Shown: positions 33,585 to 43,106, numbered from the stretch's first letter. The stretch is DNA of 64,000 nucleotides from Comamonadaceae bacterium (GCA_027486755.1 JAIXOM010000045.1:62001-126000), one strand, 5' to 3'. Translations and numbers: made by a program. The notes: generated from the sequence alone by a model not told the origin.

Positions 33585-34673
33585 TCAGCCCAGCTTGAGC
33601 GGCGCGGCGTAGCCCGTCATTTCGAGGTAGCCCAGGCCGACGCGGCGCCCCTGTCCGTCGCGCAGTTCGCTCAGTCCTTCCCAATAAATGCCGCCTGTCG
33701 AGTTGCGGCTGTCGAGTTCCTGGTTGTCGAGCAGGGCGGCGACGGTATGGCTGCCGGCCGGGCTGTCGATTTGCCACTGCACCGGATAGCGCGCCCGAGA
33801 GTTGGGGCTGACCCAATGGCGCATGGGCTGCATGCGCACCTGTTCGGGGGCAAAGCTGATGCTCGCGCCACCGGCCTTGCGAAACGAGCCGCCGGCCCAC
33901 AGGGCGCTGCCGTCGGCACGGCGCAGGTTGAAGGCGGTGAGCGCGCTGCCGTCGTCCAGGTTCATGCCTATCCAGTCCCAGCCTACCGCATCGGGATGCA
34001 GGATTTCTTCGCTCCATTCATGGTCCAGCCAGGCCCGGCCTTCAACGGCCATGCGCCGGCCCTGCACACTGATGGTTCCTTGGGCGTCCAGCTGCGGCTG
34101 GCTGTAGTAGTAGCTGGCCTGCCTTTCCTGGGGCCCCTTGCGCGACAGGCCCTGCTGGCCTTGAAGCAGCAGTGGCTGGGTGGTTTTGAACACCAGCTCC
34201 AGCCCGATATCGCGGGCCGGCAGGCTGGCGCGGTAGGTGCTGGCCTGAGGCGGGCCTTCGCGCCTGAGCTGCCAGCGCTCCAGGCGCAGCGCGGTGTCTT
34301 CGGTGGACGCCTGCGCCAGCCCAAAGCCTTCGCGGGCTATGGCCTGGTCGTGCCAGAGCCGCCCGCCTTGCACATCGCTCACCGCCACATGGGCGAAGAT
34401 GAGCTGGCGTGCGGCAAAGCGCGAGCGCATGCCTTGGGTCACATCCACCCGGCTGCGAAAGAAGGTGAGCTGAAAGCCCAGCGGTCCGCCCTTGGGCTGC
34501 AGTCCGTAGCCAGTGATGTACCACCACTCGGTGCGCAGCTGCGGGTGGGCGCCAAAGTCGCGCGGAAAGACGAGTGCCTGCGCCGGCAGGGCCAGCGCGT
34601 CCGGGCTCGCGGCGGGCAGCAAGGTGCCGGCCAGGGCCTGCATCAGGGCGCGGCGGTGTAGCGGGCTGGGCAT
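33585..34673 (-). CDS. AttH/CrtC-type lipocalin-like protein (ABC-transporter associated)
   Basis: A 362-residue protein of the CrtC_N/AttH family. A Tat-like leader (HRRALMQALAGTLL) precedes the family blocks EWWYITGYGL, FQLTFFRS, AWLDHEWSEEIL and WDWIGMNLDDGSALTAFNLR. The ATG at 34673 overlaps the permease stop (TGATG). Related proteins are carotenoid 1,2-hydratases in phototrophs and AttH, encoded with AttE-G ABC transporters in Agrobacterium and many other bacteria. The operon partner here is an FtsX permease, so the AttH role (a periplasmic, probably lipid-like ligand handling protein) is preferred. The substrate is unknown. Confidence 0.82.
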   Translation of the reverse strand: MPSPLHRRALMQALAGTLLPAASPDALALPAQALVFPRDFGAHPQLRTEWWYITGYGLQPKGGPLGFQLTFFRSRVDVTQGMRSRFAARQLIFAHVAVSDVQGGRLWHDQAIAREGFGLAQASTEDTALRLERWQLRREGPPQASTYRASLPARDIGLELVFKTTQPLLLQGQQGLSRKGPQERQASYYYSQPQLDAQGTISVQGRRMAVEGRAWLDHEWSEEILHPDAVGWDWIGMNLDDGSALTAFNLRRADGSALWAGGSFRKAGGASISFAPEQVRMQPMRHWVSPNSRARYPVQWQIDSPAGSHTVAALLDNQELDSRNSTGGIYWEGLSELRDGQGRRVGLGYLEMTGYAAPLKLG

Positions 34674-37252
34674 CACCAGTCCTCCTTGACCGCCAGCACC
34701 GCCTGTGCGCTGGCGGCAGCGCGGCCGGCCAGCCAGGCGGTCAGGGTGCCGGCGGCCATCACCGCCAGCGCCAGGGCGAGCAGGCTCAGGGTGGGGATGT
34801 GCAGGTCCATGGTCCAGCGAAAGCTTTGGGGGTTGATCACATGCACCAGCACCAGCGAGACCCCCAGGCCCAGCAGCAGGCCGGCAGCGGCGCCTGCGGC
34901 AGTCCAGGCCAGGCCCTCGCCGGCGACCACCGCCAGCACCTGAGCGCGTGTCAGCCCCAGATGCGCTAGCAAGCCAAACTCCTTGCGGCGCGCCAAAACC
35001 TGCGCGCTGAAGCTGGCGGCAACCCCGAACAAGCCTATGCCTATGGCCACAGCCTGTAACCAGTAGGTCACCGCGAAGCTGCGGTCAAAAATGCGCAGCG
35101 ACATGGCGCGGATTTCGCCGCTGGAGGCCATCTCCAGGCTGGGCCAGGCCGGCTGTGCCTGCTGCAGGGTCAGGGTGATGGCCTGCTGCACGGCGGCTGC
35201 GTCCTGCCCGGGCTTGAGCCAGAGCGCCAGGTCATTGATGCGGATATCGCCGCTCAGGCGCCGGTAGTCGCGCTCGTCCATCATGACAGCGCCAAACTGG
35301 CGTGCATAGTCGCGCCAGATGCCAGCCACAAAGTAGGTGGGTGCTTGGGCGCCGGCCTCGCCCAAGGCTGTCTGCCAGCGCATGAAGGGCTGCCCGGCGC
35401 GCGCTCCGTAAAGATCGACCATGGCCTCGCTGACGTAGATCGGAATCTGCCCCTGCGGCACCGGCAGGGGGTCGTCGAGCAGCGGCAGGCTCAGGCGGGG
35501 CTGGCTGAGATCGCGGGCGATCAGGCTCACCGGCGGCTGGCCGGCCTCCAGGGTGAGGGAGCGTACCCGCAGGGTATCGATGCGCTCGATACCGGGCAGG
35601 CTGCGCAGCTTGGCCACCAGTGCCGGTTCAAAGTAGACGGTATCGGCAGCCGCCGCATTGCTGCTGCTGCGCAGGTAGAGATCGGCAGGCAGTATCGTTC
35701 CCAACCATTGATCGACCGAGAGCCGAAAGCTGCTGACCATCACCGTCAGCGCCACCGCCAAGCTCAGGGCCGCGACCACGCCGCTGACCGCTACCGCCGC
35801 GCTTTCTCGCATGCGGCCGGCGCGCTCAATGGCTAGCAGTGGCAAGAGCCTGTGACCGAGCAAGCGCTTGCCCGCGGGGTAGAGCAGCGCGATCAGGCCG
35901 GGTAGAGCGCCAATACCGCCCACCAGCATCAGCGCCACCGCCGCATAAGCGGCCAGGGCCATGCCGGCAATCGGCGGCATAAGGGCCAGCAGGCCGCTGG
36001 CCAGCAGCAGGCCCAGGCTCCAGCCCAGACGGTGCTTGCCCGCTGCTTGTAGGCCTAAGCCCTTGAGGGTTTGCGCCGGCGGCAATTGCCCGGCGGCCCG
36101 CGCAGGCCACCATCCGCCCAGGGCGGCGGCTACTACACCCAGGCTGCCGTAGACCAGGGCGGCAGCCGAGTTCCACTGCAGGCGCGGCTCGGTGCCCGGG
36201 AAATAGCCGCCCCCCAGATCGCCGCCCAGCGCGTGTAGGCCGAGGGCTGCCAGCGTCGTGCCGAGCGCAAGGCCGGCGGCGCTGCCCAGCGCTCCCAAAA
36301 TCAGCGATTCGGCCAACACCCATTGCTGGCGCTGGCGGGCGCTCAGGCCGAGCACGCCCAGCAGGGCCAGTTGGCCTGATCGCTTGGCCACGCTCAGCCA
36401 CAGCACAGAAAACACCAGGAAGGCGCCGGTGAACAAGGCCACCAGGGCAAGCACGGTCAGATTGACCCGGTAGGCCCGCGACAGCTGGCTGATCCGCGAT
36501 GTCGCTTCGGCCGGCTCGACCACCAGCAGGCGAGCCGGCCAGTTGGGCAGCGCCTGCCACTGCGTCTGTGCCGCCGCGCGCTCGGCGCCCGCGACCAAGC
36601 GCACATCAATGCGGGTGAGTTCGCCGCCACGGCCAAACAGGTCTTGCGCCGCGCCCAAGTCCATCACCGCCAGCGGTGGCCCGCCAGCACTCACGCTGCC
36701 AGCCACCCGCACCTCAAGCACCTGGCTGCCGCTTTGCAATTGCAAAGGCCCGGCACCGAGCTGCTGGCGCGCGCTGGCATTGAGAAACACGGTGGCCGGC
36801 GCGAAGACCGACCAGCGCTGGACCGTGTCGCTTTGCCCTTGGTCTTGTGGGCCTGCCGCGCTGTCTGGTCGCGGCAGCAGGGCGGGCGTGATAGGCGCCA
36901 CCCGCAGCGCGTCCAAGCCCAGCAGCCTGAGTTTGACGGCTTTGCCGCCGACGATGGCCGAGGTCGCCAATTCCAGCACCGGGCTGGCTGCCGCCACCGC
37001 AGGCGCCTGCATCACCAGGCCATAGACCTCCTCGTCAAATGGCCCCTGGGCTGCACGCAGCTCCAGATCGCTTTGCCCGGCTATGGATCGGCTGGCCTGG
37101 GCGAATTCGCTCAGCGCCGAAGCATTGATCAGATGCACCGCAAAAGCCAGTGCCACCCCGAGCATCACCGCCAGCACGGCTGCGCCATGGCGCCAGGGGT
37201 GGTGGCGCAGTTCCTGCCAGGAGCAGGTGCGTAGGAGCTGAAGGATGATCAT
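34673..37252 (-). CDS. FtsX-family ABC transporter permease (AttF/G-like)
   Basis: An 859-residue permease with two FtsX modules. One membrane segment near the N-terminus (HGAAVLAVMLGVALAFAVHLI), a large periplasmic domain, then a membrane block around 265-385, further segments around 410-470, a second periplasmic domain and a final block of three helices (about 730-845). The length matches the 800-850 residue permeases that work with LolD-like ATPases and AttH. Its ATPase is encoded at 37662, separated by 410 bases and an antitoxin gene on the opposite strand, which is unusual for such a pair. Confidence 0.87.
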   Translation of the reverse strand: MIILQLLRTCSWQELRHHPWRHGAAVLAVMLGVALAFAVHLINASALSEFAQASRSIAGQSDLELRAAQGPFDEEVYGLVMQAPAVAAASPVLELATSAIVGGKAVKLRLLGLDALRVAPITPALLPRPDSAAGPQDQGQSDTVQRWSVFAPATVFLNASARQQLGAGPLQLQSGSQVLEVRVAGSVSAGGPPLAVMDLGAAQDLFGRGGELTRIDVRLVAGAERAAAQTQWQALPNWPARLLVVEPAEATSRISQLSRAYRVNLTVLALVALFTGAFLVFSVLWLSVAKRSGQLALLGVLGLSARQRQQWVLAESLILGALGSAAGLALGTTLAALGLHALGGDLGGGYFPGTEPRLQWNSAAALVYGSLGVVAAALGGWWPARAAGQLPPAQTLKGLGLQAAGKHRLGWSLGLLLASGLLALMPPIAGMALAAYAAVALMLVGGIGALPGLIALLYPAGKRLLGHRLLPLLAIERAGRMRESAAVAVSGVVAALSLAVALTVMVSSFRLSVDQWLGTILPADLYLRSSSNAAAADTVYFEPALVAKLRSLPGIERIDTLRVRSLTLEAGQPPVSLIARDLSQPRLSLPLLDDPLPVPQGQIPIYVSEAMVDLYGARAGQPFMRWQTALGEAGAQAPTYFVAGIWRDYARQFGAVMMDERDYRRLSGDIRINDLALWLKPGQDAAAVQQAITLTLQQAQPAWPSLEMASSGEIRAMSLRIFDRSFAVTYWLQAVAIGIGLFGVAASFSAQVLARRKEFGLLAHLGLTRAQVLAVVAGEGLAWTAAGAAAGLLLGLGVSLVLVHVINPQSFRWTMDLHIPTLSLLALALAVMAAGTLTAWLAGRAAASAQAVLAVKEDW

Positions 37253-37374
37253 GGGGTGCGTAGTTTCGCGGGTTTGCGGTCCAGGTTTGAATTCAAGTGG
37301 TTTTTGTGACCCTAAATCGATTTCAGCAAAATCATCGATTGCTCACCAAATAGTTCACCTTGGAGTGGTCGTCC

Positions 37375-37560
37375 ATGACCAGCATCACGATCCGCAACCT
37401 GGAAGACGATATCAAGCAGCGCCTGAGGGTACGCGCTGCCTTGCACGGGCGATCCATGGAGGAAGAAGCCAGAGACATCCTTAGGCGCGTCCTGGCCGAG
37501 GCAGAGCCGCCCCGCCATCTCGCCGCCGCGATTCGTTCTCGCTTGAGTCCCGTTGGATGA
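37375..37560 (+). CDS. FitA-like ribbon-helix-helix antitoxin, orphan
   Basis: A 61-residue protein with the FitA/VapB pattern: the beta-strand SITIRNLEDDIKQRLRVRAA, then GRSMEEEARDILRRVL and a basic tail (HLAAAIRSRLSP) that in FitA wraps the toxin. TGGAG lies 9 bases before the ATG at 37375. A PIN-domain toxin (FitB) should follow, but the 101 bases downstream contain only a short nonsense frame before the convergent ATPase gene. It is therefore a solitary antitoxin or a decayed module inserted between two ABC-transporter genes. Confidence 0.82.
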   Translation: MTSITIRNLEDDIKQRLRVRAALHGRSMEEEARDILRRVLAEAEPPRHLAAAIRSRLSPVG

Positions 37561-37661
37561 AGAGATGAAGCTGCTGTTCAGGCGGCGCTGGTAGTCCGAT
37601 GTTGGACAGCGGATGGCCAGCGCTGCAAAGCCCGGCCGCAGGCGGGCCGGGCCCGAACCGC

Positions 37662-38324
37662 TCAGGCCGGCTGCAGCCCTTGCGCGGTCAGGCGCAGCAC
37701 CCGGTCGGCGCGCGCTGCGGCCGGCTCTGAATGGGTCACCAGCACCAGGGCCGAGCCCTGGCTGCGGGTTTGGGCGCTCAGCGCGTCCATGACCTGGGCG
37801 GCGGTGCCTGGATCCAGGTTGCCGGTAGGCTCATCGGCCAGCAGCAGGGCCGGGCGGTGGACCAGCGCCCTGGCAATGGCCACCCGCTGCAGCTGGCCGC
37901 CCGAAAGCTGCTGCGGCAAACGCTCGCCCAGGCCGCTCAGGCCCAGGGCGTCGAGCAGTTGGCTCACCCGCTCGGGCTCCTTGCGGCCCAGCAGCATCAG
38001 GGGCAGGGCGATGTTCTGGTTCACGTCCAGGTGCGGCAGCACATGGAAGGCCTGGAACACAAAGCCCACATGCTGACGCCGCAGCAAGGCGCGTGCGTCG
38101 TCCACCAGGCCATCGAGCGTTTGGCCGCACAAGAGCACCTGGCCCGCGTCCCAGGAGTCCAGGCCGGCCATGCAGTTGAGCAAGGTGGACTTGCCCACGC
38201 CCGAGTCGCCCACGATGGCCACAAACTCGCCGGCGGCCAGTTCAAGGTTCACCCCTTCGAAGATCCTGGCTTGCCCGTAGCGCTTGGCCAGTCCCTGGAT
38301 CTGCAGCGGTGAGGATGCGGCCAT
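37662..38324 (-). CDS. ABC transporter ATP-binding protein (LolD/AttE-like)
   Basis: A 220-residue ATPase of the LolD/MacB class. Walker A is GDSGVGKST near residues 42-50, signature LSGGQLQRVAIARAL, Walker B LLLADEPTGNLD, and the switch His in VTHS. It should pair with the FtsX permease at 34673. The ATG at 38324 is used; a GTG at 38330 that overlaps the miaA stop is equally possible and adds two residues. It is probably co-transcribed with miaA upstream. Confidence 0.9.
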   Translation of the reverse strand: MAASSPLQIQGLAKRYGQARIFEGVNLELAAGEFVAIVGDSGVGKSTLLNCMAGLDSWDAGQVLLCGQTLDGLVDDARALLRRQHVGFVFQAFHVLPHLDVNQNIALPLMLLGRKEPERVSQLLDALGLSGLGERLPQQLSGGQLQRVAIARALVHRPALLLADEPTGNLDPGTAAQVMDALSAQTRSQGSALVLVTHSEPAAARADRVLRLTAQGLQPA

Positions 38325-38326
38325 GT

Positions 38327-39301
38327 TCACGCCGGCCCCCACAGGGCTAGCACCCGGGCCAGCACCCGGTCTTGCGCGTCGGGCGCGTCGCAGGCCACGA
38401 CCTGTCTGTGTGCCATGCTGCGCAGCCAGGTGATCTGGCGCTTGGCCAATTGGCGGGTGGCGGCAATCCCACTGCTGCGCAGGGCTTGGAACTGTGCGGG
38501 GCTGAGCGTGGGGGGCTTGCCGCCCGTACCGGCGTTGACTGCTTGCAGCGCCTGCCAGCATTGGCGGTAGCCGACGCAGCGCATGGCGGGCAGGTCGGGG
38601 TGCAAGTCGCTGCGCTGCATCAGGGCCCAGACTTCCTCCAGCAGGCCTTGTGCCAGCATCTGGTCAAAACGGACGACGATGCGCTCATGCAGCCAGGCGC
38701 GGTCGCCGGGCTCCAGTGAAATCAGTGCGATCGGCAGGCTGTCCTGCTTCGACGCTTGCTGGTGGAAAGATGAGAGCGTGCGCCCCGTGACCCGCCAGAC
38801 CTCTAGCGCGCGGGCGATGCGCTGGGCATCTCCCGGCGGCAGCCGGGCGGCGGTGGCGGGATCGACTTGGGTCAGCTCGGCATGCAGGGCCGGCCAGCCG
38901 CGGGCCGCGGCCTCTTGGGCGATCAGCTCGCGCACCGCGGGCGTGGCCGGTGGCATGTCGTCGAGTCCGTCCATCAGCGCCTTCAGGTAGAGCATGGTTC
39001 CGCCCACCAACAGGGGGCGCCGGCCGCGGGCGCGAATCTCTTCGATCAGGCGCAGTGCGTCGCGCCGAAAATCGGCCGCGCTGTAGGGCTGCAGCGGGTC
39101 GCGGATATCGATCAGGTGGTGCGTCACACTGGCCAATTCCGGCGCCGAAGGTTTGGCGGTGCCTAGGTCCATGCCCCGGTAAACCAGGGCTGAATCGACG
39201 CTGATGATTTCTACCGGCCAGCGCGCGGCCAGCGCCAGCGCGGCAGCGGTCTTGCCGCTGGCGGTCGGGCCGGTCAAGGCGATCAGGGTGGCTTCTGGCA
39301 T
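38327..39301 (-). CDS. miaA: tRNA dimethylallyltransferase
   Basis: A 324-residue enzyme that prenylates A37 of tRNAs reading UNN codons. The P-loop GPTASGKT is at about residues 11-18, followed by [20 protein letters not shown] and HHLIDIRDP, all diagnostic. It ends overlapping the possible GTG start of the ABC ATPase gene. In many Burkholderiales miaA lies near mutL, as it does here with two small genes between them. Confidence 0.96.
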   Translation of the reverse strand: MPEATLIALTGPTASGKTAAALALAARWPVEIISVDSALVYRGMDLGTAKPSAPELASVTHHLIDIRDPLQPYSAADFRRDALRLIEEIRARGRRPLLVGGTMLYLKALMDGLDDMPPATPAVRELIAQEAAARGWPALHAELTQVDPATAARLPPGDAQRIARALEVWRVTGRTLSSFHQQASKQDSLPIALISLEPGDRAWLHERIVVRFDQMLAQGLLEEVWALMQRSDLHPDLPAMRCVGYRQCWQALQAVNAGTGGKPPTLSPAQFQALRSSGIAATRQLAKRQITWLRSMAHRQVVACDAPDAQDRVLARVLALWGPA

Positions 39302-39458
39302 GGCGAGGGGCGGGTGCGCTGGTGCTCGGGGTGTCGCAGATCAGGAGTTGAGCCTCACAGCGGCAGCGCGCGAGGTTAGCAGATGCCATGTGGCGTGTGA
39401 TTGGCGGGGCCGATGCCGAGCCGGGCTCTTCTACACTGGTGGGCTCAAGCGCTTTGCC

Positions 39459-39947
39459 ATGAACAGCCCTATTTCACCCTCTGATTCTTCTTCCACGCCA
39501 AACCTGGCCTGGGCTTCGCAGCCGCCCACCTTGGCCTGGGCCCTGGGCCTGGCCGGACTTATCCCCTTTGTGCTGGGCGCTGCCTTGCAGTGGTATGGGC
39601 CGCCAGGCTGGCGCATGCTGGCCGGCATGGCCCTGCTCAGCTACGGGGCGGTGATCGTGAGTTTCCTGGGCGGCATTCATTGGGGCCTGGCCATGCGGGC
39701 CAGCCCGGTGCCGGTGGCCAGGCTGGTATGGGGGGTGCTGCCCAGCCTGCTGGGCTGGCTGGCCGTGCTGCTCGACAGCCCCTGGGGCCATCTAGTATTG
39801 GCGCTGAGCTTGCTGGCTTGCTTTGCGGTGGACCGGACGGTTTACCGTGAGCTGGGTCTGGACGCCTGGCTGGCGCTGCGCGCTGTGCTCACGCTGATTG
39901 CCGCGATAGCTCTTGTGGCGGGGGCGGCTGCTTATTGGATGATTTGA
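39459..39947 (+). CDS. DUF3429 family membrane protein
   Basis: A 162-residue protein with a Ser/Pro-rich N-terminus and five hydrophobic segments. The block FLGGIHWGLAM (near 70-80) is the family mark of DUF3429, whose function is unknown. The ATG at 39459 is preferred; in-frame codons further upstream run through the miaA promoter region and have no family likeness. It has its own upstream region of about 150 bases shared with the divergent miaA gene. Confidence 0.83.
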   Translation: MNSPISPSDSSSTPNLAWASQPPTLAWALGLAGLIPFVLGAALQWYGPPGWRMLAGMALLSYGAVIVSFLGGIHWGLAMRASPVPVARLVWGVLPSLLGWLAVLLDSPWGHLVLALSLLACFAVDRTVYRELGLDAWLALRAVLTLIAAIALVAGAAAYWMI

Positions 39948-40109
39948 TGGGTAGCCGCAAAAGCGCAGGCCGATGACGCCCTTTGGCGCTGGTATCCGAC
40001 ACCGAATGTCCTCGCGTCTGCCTCGCACTGATGCCCCAGTCGTGCTACCTTCTGTGTGCGAGAACGTCCTGTTCCGCGCAGCTCAGCCATTCCGAATGTG
40101 ACGTCAGCT

Positions 40110-40340
40110 ATGGGGCCGAATCATTACACCTTGATGGATCTTTTCGCCCAGCTGGGCTTGGCCAGCGATGTGCACAGCATGGACTTGTTCATGACGCAGC
40201 ACAGCCTGCGGAGTGACTCGCTGCGCCTGGAAGAGGCAAGGTTTTGGAGTCCCTTCCAGCGCAGTTTCTTGCAGGAGCAATGGCTGGCCGACAGCGACTG
40301 GGTTGTGGTGATTGACCGGCTCAATTTGGCGCTGCACTGA
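40110..40340 (+). CDS. DUF2789 family protein
   Basis: A 76-residue acidic protein matching DUF2789: LMDLFAQLGLASD, then FMTQHSLRSDSLRLEEA-RFWSPFQRSFLQE and DWVVVIDRLNLAL. The fold is predicted to be a small helical bundle and its function is unknown. The ATG at 40110 gives the family N-terminus (MGPNHYTLMDLF). It converges on mutL, with a small hairpin between the stops. Confidence 0.82.
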   Translation: MGPNHYTLMDLFAQLGLASDVHSMDLFMTQHSLRSDSLRLEEARFWSPFQRSFLQEQWLADSDWVVVIDRLNLALH

Positions 40341-40362
40341 GCCCATGTTTGGCTCGCCGGTC

Positions 40363-40379
40363 CTGCGGCGGTGCCGCAG
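40363..40379. terminator. Hairpin between convergent DUF2789 and mutL genes
   Basis: CTGCGGC and GCCGCAG form a perfect 7-bp stem around GGT, ending next to the mutL stop. It has no T-run on either strand, so termination is only suggested by position. Confidence 0.35.
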
Positions 40380-42341
40380 TCAGCGCCCGCGCATGAACAG
40401 GGCGTCGAGCTCGCGCACGGTGATCTGGCGCCAAGTGGGGCGGCCGTGGTTGCATTGGTCTGAGCGCTCGGTTTGTTCCATCTGACGCAGCAAGGCGTTC
40501 ATTTCTTCCAGGCTAAGGCGCCGGTTGGCCCGCACCGCGCTGTGGCAGGCCAGGGTGGAGAGCAGCTCATTGCGGGCGCGGGTCAGCACCTGCTGGCCTT
40601 CGTGTTGGGCCAATTCGGCCAGCACGCTGCGCGCTAGCTCGACCGCATCGCTGTCGGCCAGATGGCTGGGGACGGCCCGCACCGCCAGGGTTTTGGGCGA
40701 GAGGGCGCTCACCTCCAGGCCCAGGGCCAGCAAGGTGTCCTGCGCTTCTTGGGCAGTGGCAATTTCCTGTGGCGTGGCGGCAAAGCTGGCGGCGATCAGC
40801 AGCGGTTGGCTGGTGATGCCGCTGTGTTCGAGCTGACCCTTGAGGCCTTCGTAGACGATGCGCTCATGCGCGGCATGCATGTCCACCACCACCAGGCCCT
40901 GGTTGTTTTCAGCCAAGATGTAGATGCCTTGCAGTTGCGCGATGGCCCGCCCCAGCGGCCAGTCGCCCTCAGGCAGTGCGGGCGCATTAGCCTGGTTGGT
41001 GCTTGCTGCGGACCAGGCAGGGGCGGGCGGCTCGGCTGCGAAGAGAGTCGTCGCAGGGGCAGTGGGCCAGGAGGAGGGCGAAGCTAGAGCTGATGAAGCC
41101 GGCGATGAGCTCGGGGATGTGCTCGGGGGTGGGGTGCCTGGCCACATGGCCGACATGTCGTTGATGCGCGCGTCCTGCCGCAGGGGCAGGCCACCTTGCT
41201 GCCAGGCGGGGGGTCTGTTGATGCTGGCCGGTGGCCAGCCGCGCTCCGCTGCCGTTCCTGCAATTGCGGGCCCGGCTTGGGTGCCGGCAGCCGCTTCGCT
41301 GCCAGCGGTCAGCGCTGCGCGTGGCGCGGCCAGCGCATTTTCAACCGCGTGCAGCACCGCCTGATGGACCTCGCGGCTGTCGCGAAAGCGCACCTCGATC
41401 TTGGTGGGGTGGACATTGACATCGACCCGCATCGGGTCGATCTGCACATACAGGGCATAGACCGGCTGCCGGTGGCCGTGCAGCACATCCTCATAGGCGC
41501 TGCGGGCTGCGTGGCTGATGATCTTGTCACGCACGAAGCGGCCGTTGACATAGGCAAACTGCTGGTCGGCGCGGGCGCGGGCCAGCTCGGGCAGCCCGAC
41601 CCGGCCGCGCACACGCACCACCGGCCCGGGGCCGCTGGAGGCGTAGTCGACCTCCAGTGACTGCTGGCCGAATTCGTCACCCAGCACGTCGGCCAGCCGG
41701 CGCGCTGGCCCATCGGCGGGCGCAGCGCGCCACTGCTCGATCATCTTGCCCTCATGCCAGATCGCAAAGCCCACATCGGGCCGGGCCAGCGCGTGCCGGC
41801 GGACTGCGTCTATGCAGTGCGCCAGCTCGGTGGCGTCGGCCTTGAGGAATTTGCGGCGGGCTGGGGTTGCAAAAAAGATCTCGCGCACCTCGACCGTGGT
41901 GCCAATGGCGCGGGCTGCCGGCTTGAGCTCGCCCGTGCGGGCGTCGAGCTGCCAGGCGTGCTCGGCATCGGCGGTGCGCGAGAGCACGCTCATGTCGGAA
42001 ATCGAGGCAATGGCGGCCAGCGCTTCGCCGCGAAAACCCATGGTGCTGACCGACTCCAGGTCGTTCAGTGAGCTTATTTTGCTGGTGGCGTGGCGCTTGA
42101 GGGCCACCGGCAACTCCTCGGGCGCAATGCCCAGGCCGTTGTCTTCGACCCGGATCATGCGCACCCCGGCTGCCGATAAGCGAAGCACGATCTCGCTGGC
42201 GCCTGCGTCGAGCGCGTTGTCGAGCAACTCGCGCACCACGGAGGCGGGCCGTTCGACCACCTCGCCAGCGGCGATCTGGCTGATCAGCTCATCGGGCAGT
42301 TCACGAATGGGGCGGCGAGGAGGGAGGGCGGTGTCTGGCAC
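40380..42341 (-). CDS. mutL: DNA mismatch repair protein MutL
   Basis: A 653-residue mismatch-repair ATPase. The GHKL motifs are clear: ELLDNALDAGAS, RVEDNGLGI, RHATSKI and MGFRGEALAAIASIS, within residues about 20-110. A low-complexity Ser/Pro/Ala linker spans about 355-450. The dimerisation domain contains DMHAAHERIVYE, which matches the endonuclease motif DQHA-x2-E-x4-E except for Met instead of Gln, and ends with CNHGRPT. Such a motif fits a lineage without MutH. Confidence 0.96.
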   Translation of the reverse strand: MPDTALPPRRPIRELPDELISQIAAGEVVERPASVVRELLDNALDAGASEIVLRLSAAGVRMIRVEDNGLGIAPEELPVALKRHATSKISSLNDLESVSTMGFRGEALAAIASISDMSVLSRTADAEHAWQLDARTGELKPAARAIGTTVEVREIFFATPARRKFLKADATELAHCIDAVRRHALARPDVGFAIWHEGKMIEQWRAAPADGPARRLADVLGDEFGQQSLEVDYASSGPGPVVRVRGRVGLPELARARADQQFAYVNGRFVRDKIISHAARSAYEDVLHGHRQPVYALYVQIDPMRVDVNVHPTKIEVRFRDSREVHQAVLHAVENALAAPRAALTAGSEAAAGTQAGPAIAGTAAERGWPPASINRPPAWQQGGLPLRQDARINDMSAMWPGTPPPSTSPSSSPASSALASPSSWPTAPATTLFAAEPPAPAWSAASTNQANAPALPEGDWPLGRAIAQLQGIYILAENNQGLVVVDMHAAHERIVYEGLKGQLEHSGITSQPLLIAASFAATPQEIATAQEAQDTLLALGLEVSALSPKTLAVRAVPSHLADSDAVELARSVLAELAQHEGQQVLTRARNELLSTLACHSAVRANRRLSLEEMNALLRQMEQTERSDQCNHGRPTWRQITVRELDALFMRGR

Positions 42342-42436
42342 GCGCGGATTGTAGGTCTGGGCTTGTGGGGCCAGGGCGACCTCCTTCCAAGCGGCGCATG
42401 CGCAGGGCCTAGGCCGGCGTGCCAGAATCCGCTCCC

Positions 42437-43078
42437 ATGGAGCTGGTAACTTTTCTCATCGATTTCATCTTGCATGTGGACCGCTACTTGGCGGCGTTCA
42501 CCCGCGACTATGGGGCCTGGGTCTATGCCCTGCTGTTTCTGATCATCTTCGTCGAGACGGGTGTCGTGCTGATGCCGTTTTTGCCGGGCGATTCGCTGCT
42601 GTTCATCGTGGGTACCTTGTGCGGAGCTCAATTGCTCAGCCTGCCCCTGGTCATGACTTTGCTTTTGGTGGCGGCGGTGTTGGGTGACCAGTGCAATTAC
42701 ATGGTGGGGCGCTGGGTGGGACCGCGGGTTTTTGCCTGGCCCGATTCGCGCTTATTCAATCGCGCTGCCTTCAATCAGGCGCATATGTTTTACGAGCGCT
42801 ACGGTGGCATCACCATCATCATTGCGCGTTTCATGCCTTTTGTTCGTACCTTCGCGCCCTTTGTGGCGGGCGTGGCCGAGATGAACCGGTCACGCTTTTC
42901 TGCCTACAACCTGATCGGAGCCTTGCTCTGGGTGGTGGGTCTGTGCAGCGCTGGCTATATTTTTGGCAATATGGCCTGGGTACAGCAAAACCTGAGCAAG
43001 ATCATTTGGGCTTTGATCATCGTGCCGGGCTTGATCGCGATGTTCGGCGCCTGGCGGGCGGGTCGCAAGGCGGCCTGA
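42437..43078 (+). CDS. DedA family inner membrane protein
   Basis: A 213-residue polytopic protein. The DedA blocks FVETGVVLMPFLPGDSLL, LGDQCNYMVGRWVG and RFMPFVRTFAPFVAGVAEM are all present; the acidic residue in FVETG and the Arg pair in the last block are those needed for function in E. coli relatives, which are implicated in lipid carrier recycling and proton-motive-force homeostasis. The ATG at 42437 gives the normal start. It is divergent from mutL, and a CAGAAT hexamer lies 8 bases before the ATG. Confidence 0.92.
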   Translation: MELVTFLIDFILHVDRYLAAFTRDYGAWVYALLFLIIFVETGVVLMPFLPGDSLLFIVGTLCGAQLLSLPLVMTLLLVAAVLGDQCNYMVGRWVGPRVFAWPDSRLFNRAAFNQAHMFYERYGGITIIIARFMPFVRTFAPFVAGVAEMNRSRFSAYNLIGALLWVVGLCSAGYIFGNMAWVQQNLSKIIWALIIVPGLIAMFGAWRAGRKAA

Positions 43079-43106
43079 GGCGCGGCGCGGCCATGCACCC
43101 AGCGGG

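Noticed and set aside
33379-34017. Minus-strand frame overlapping the 3' part of the AttH-like gene and running into the spacer
   Set aside because: Composition is Arg/Pro/Gln-rich like other shadow frames, and the overlapping AttH-like frame carries all family blocks.
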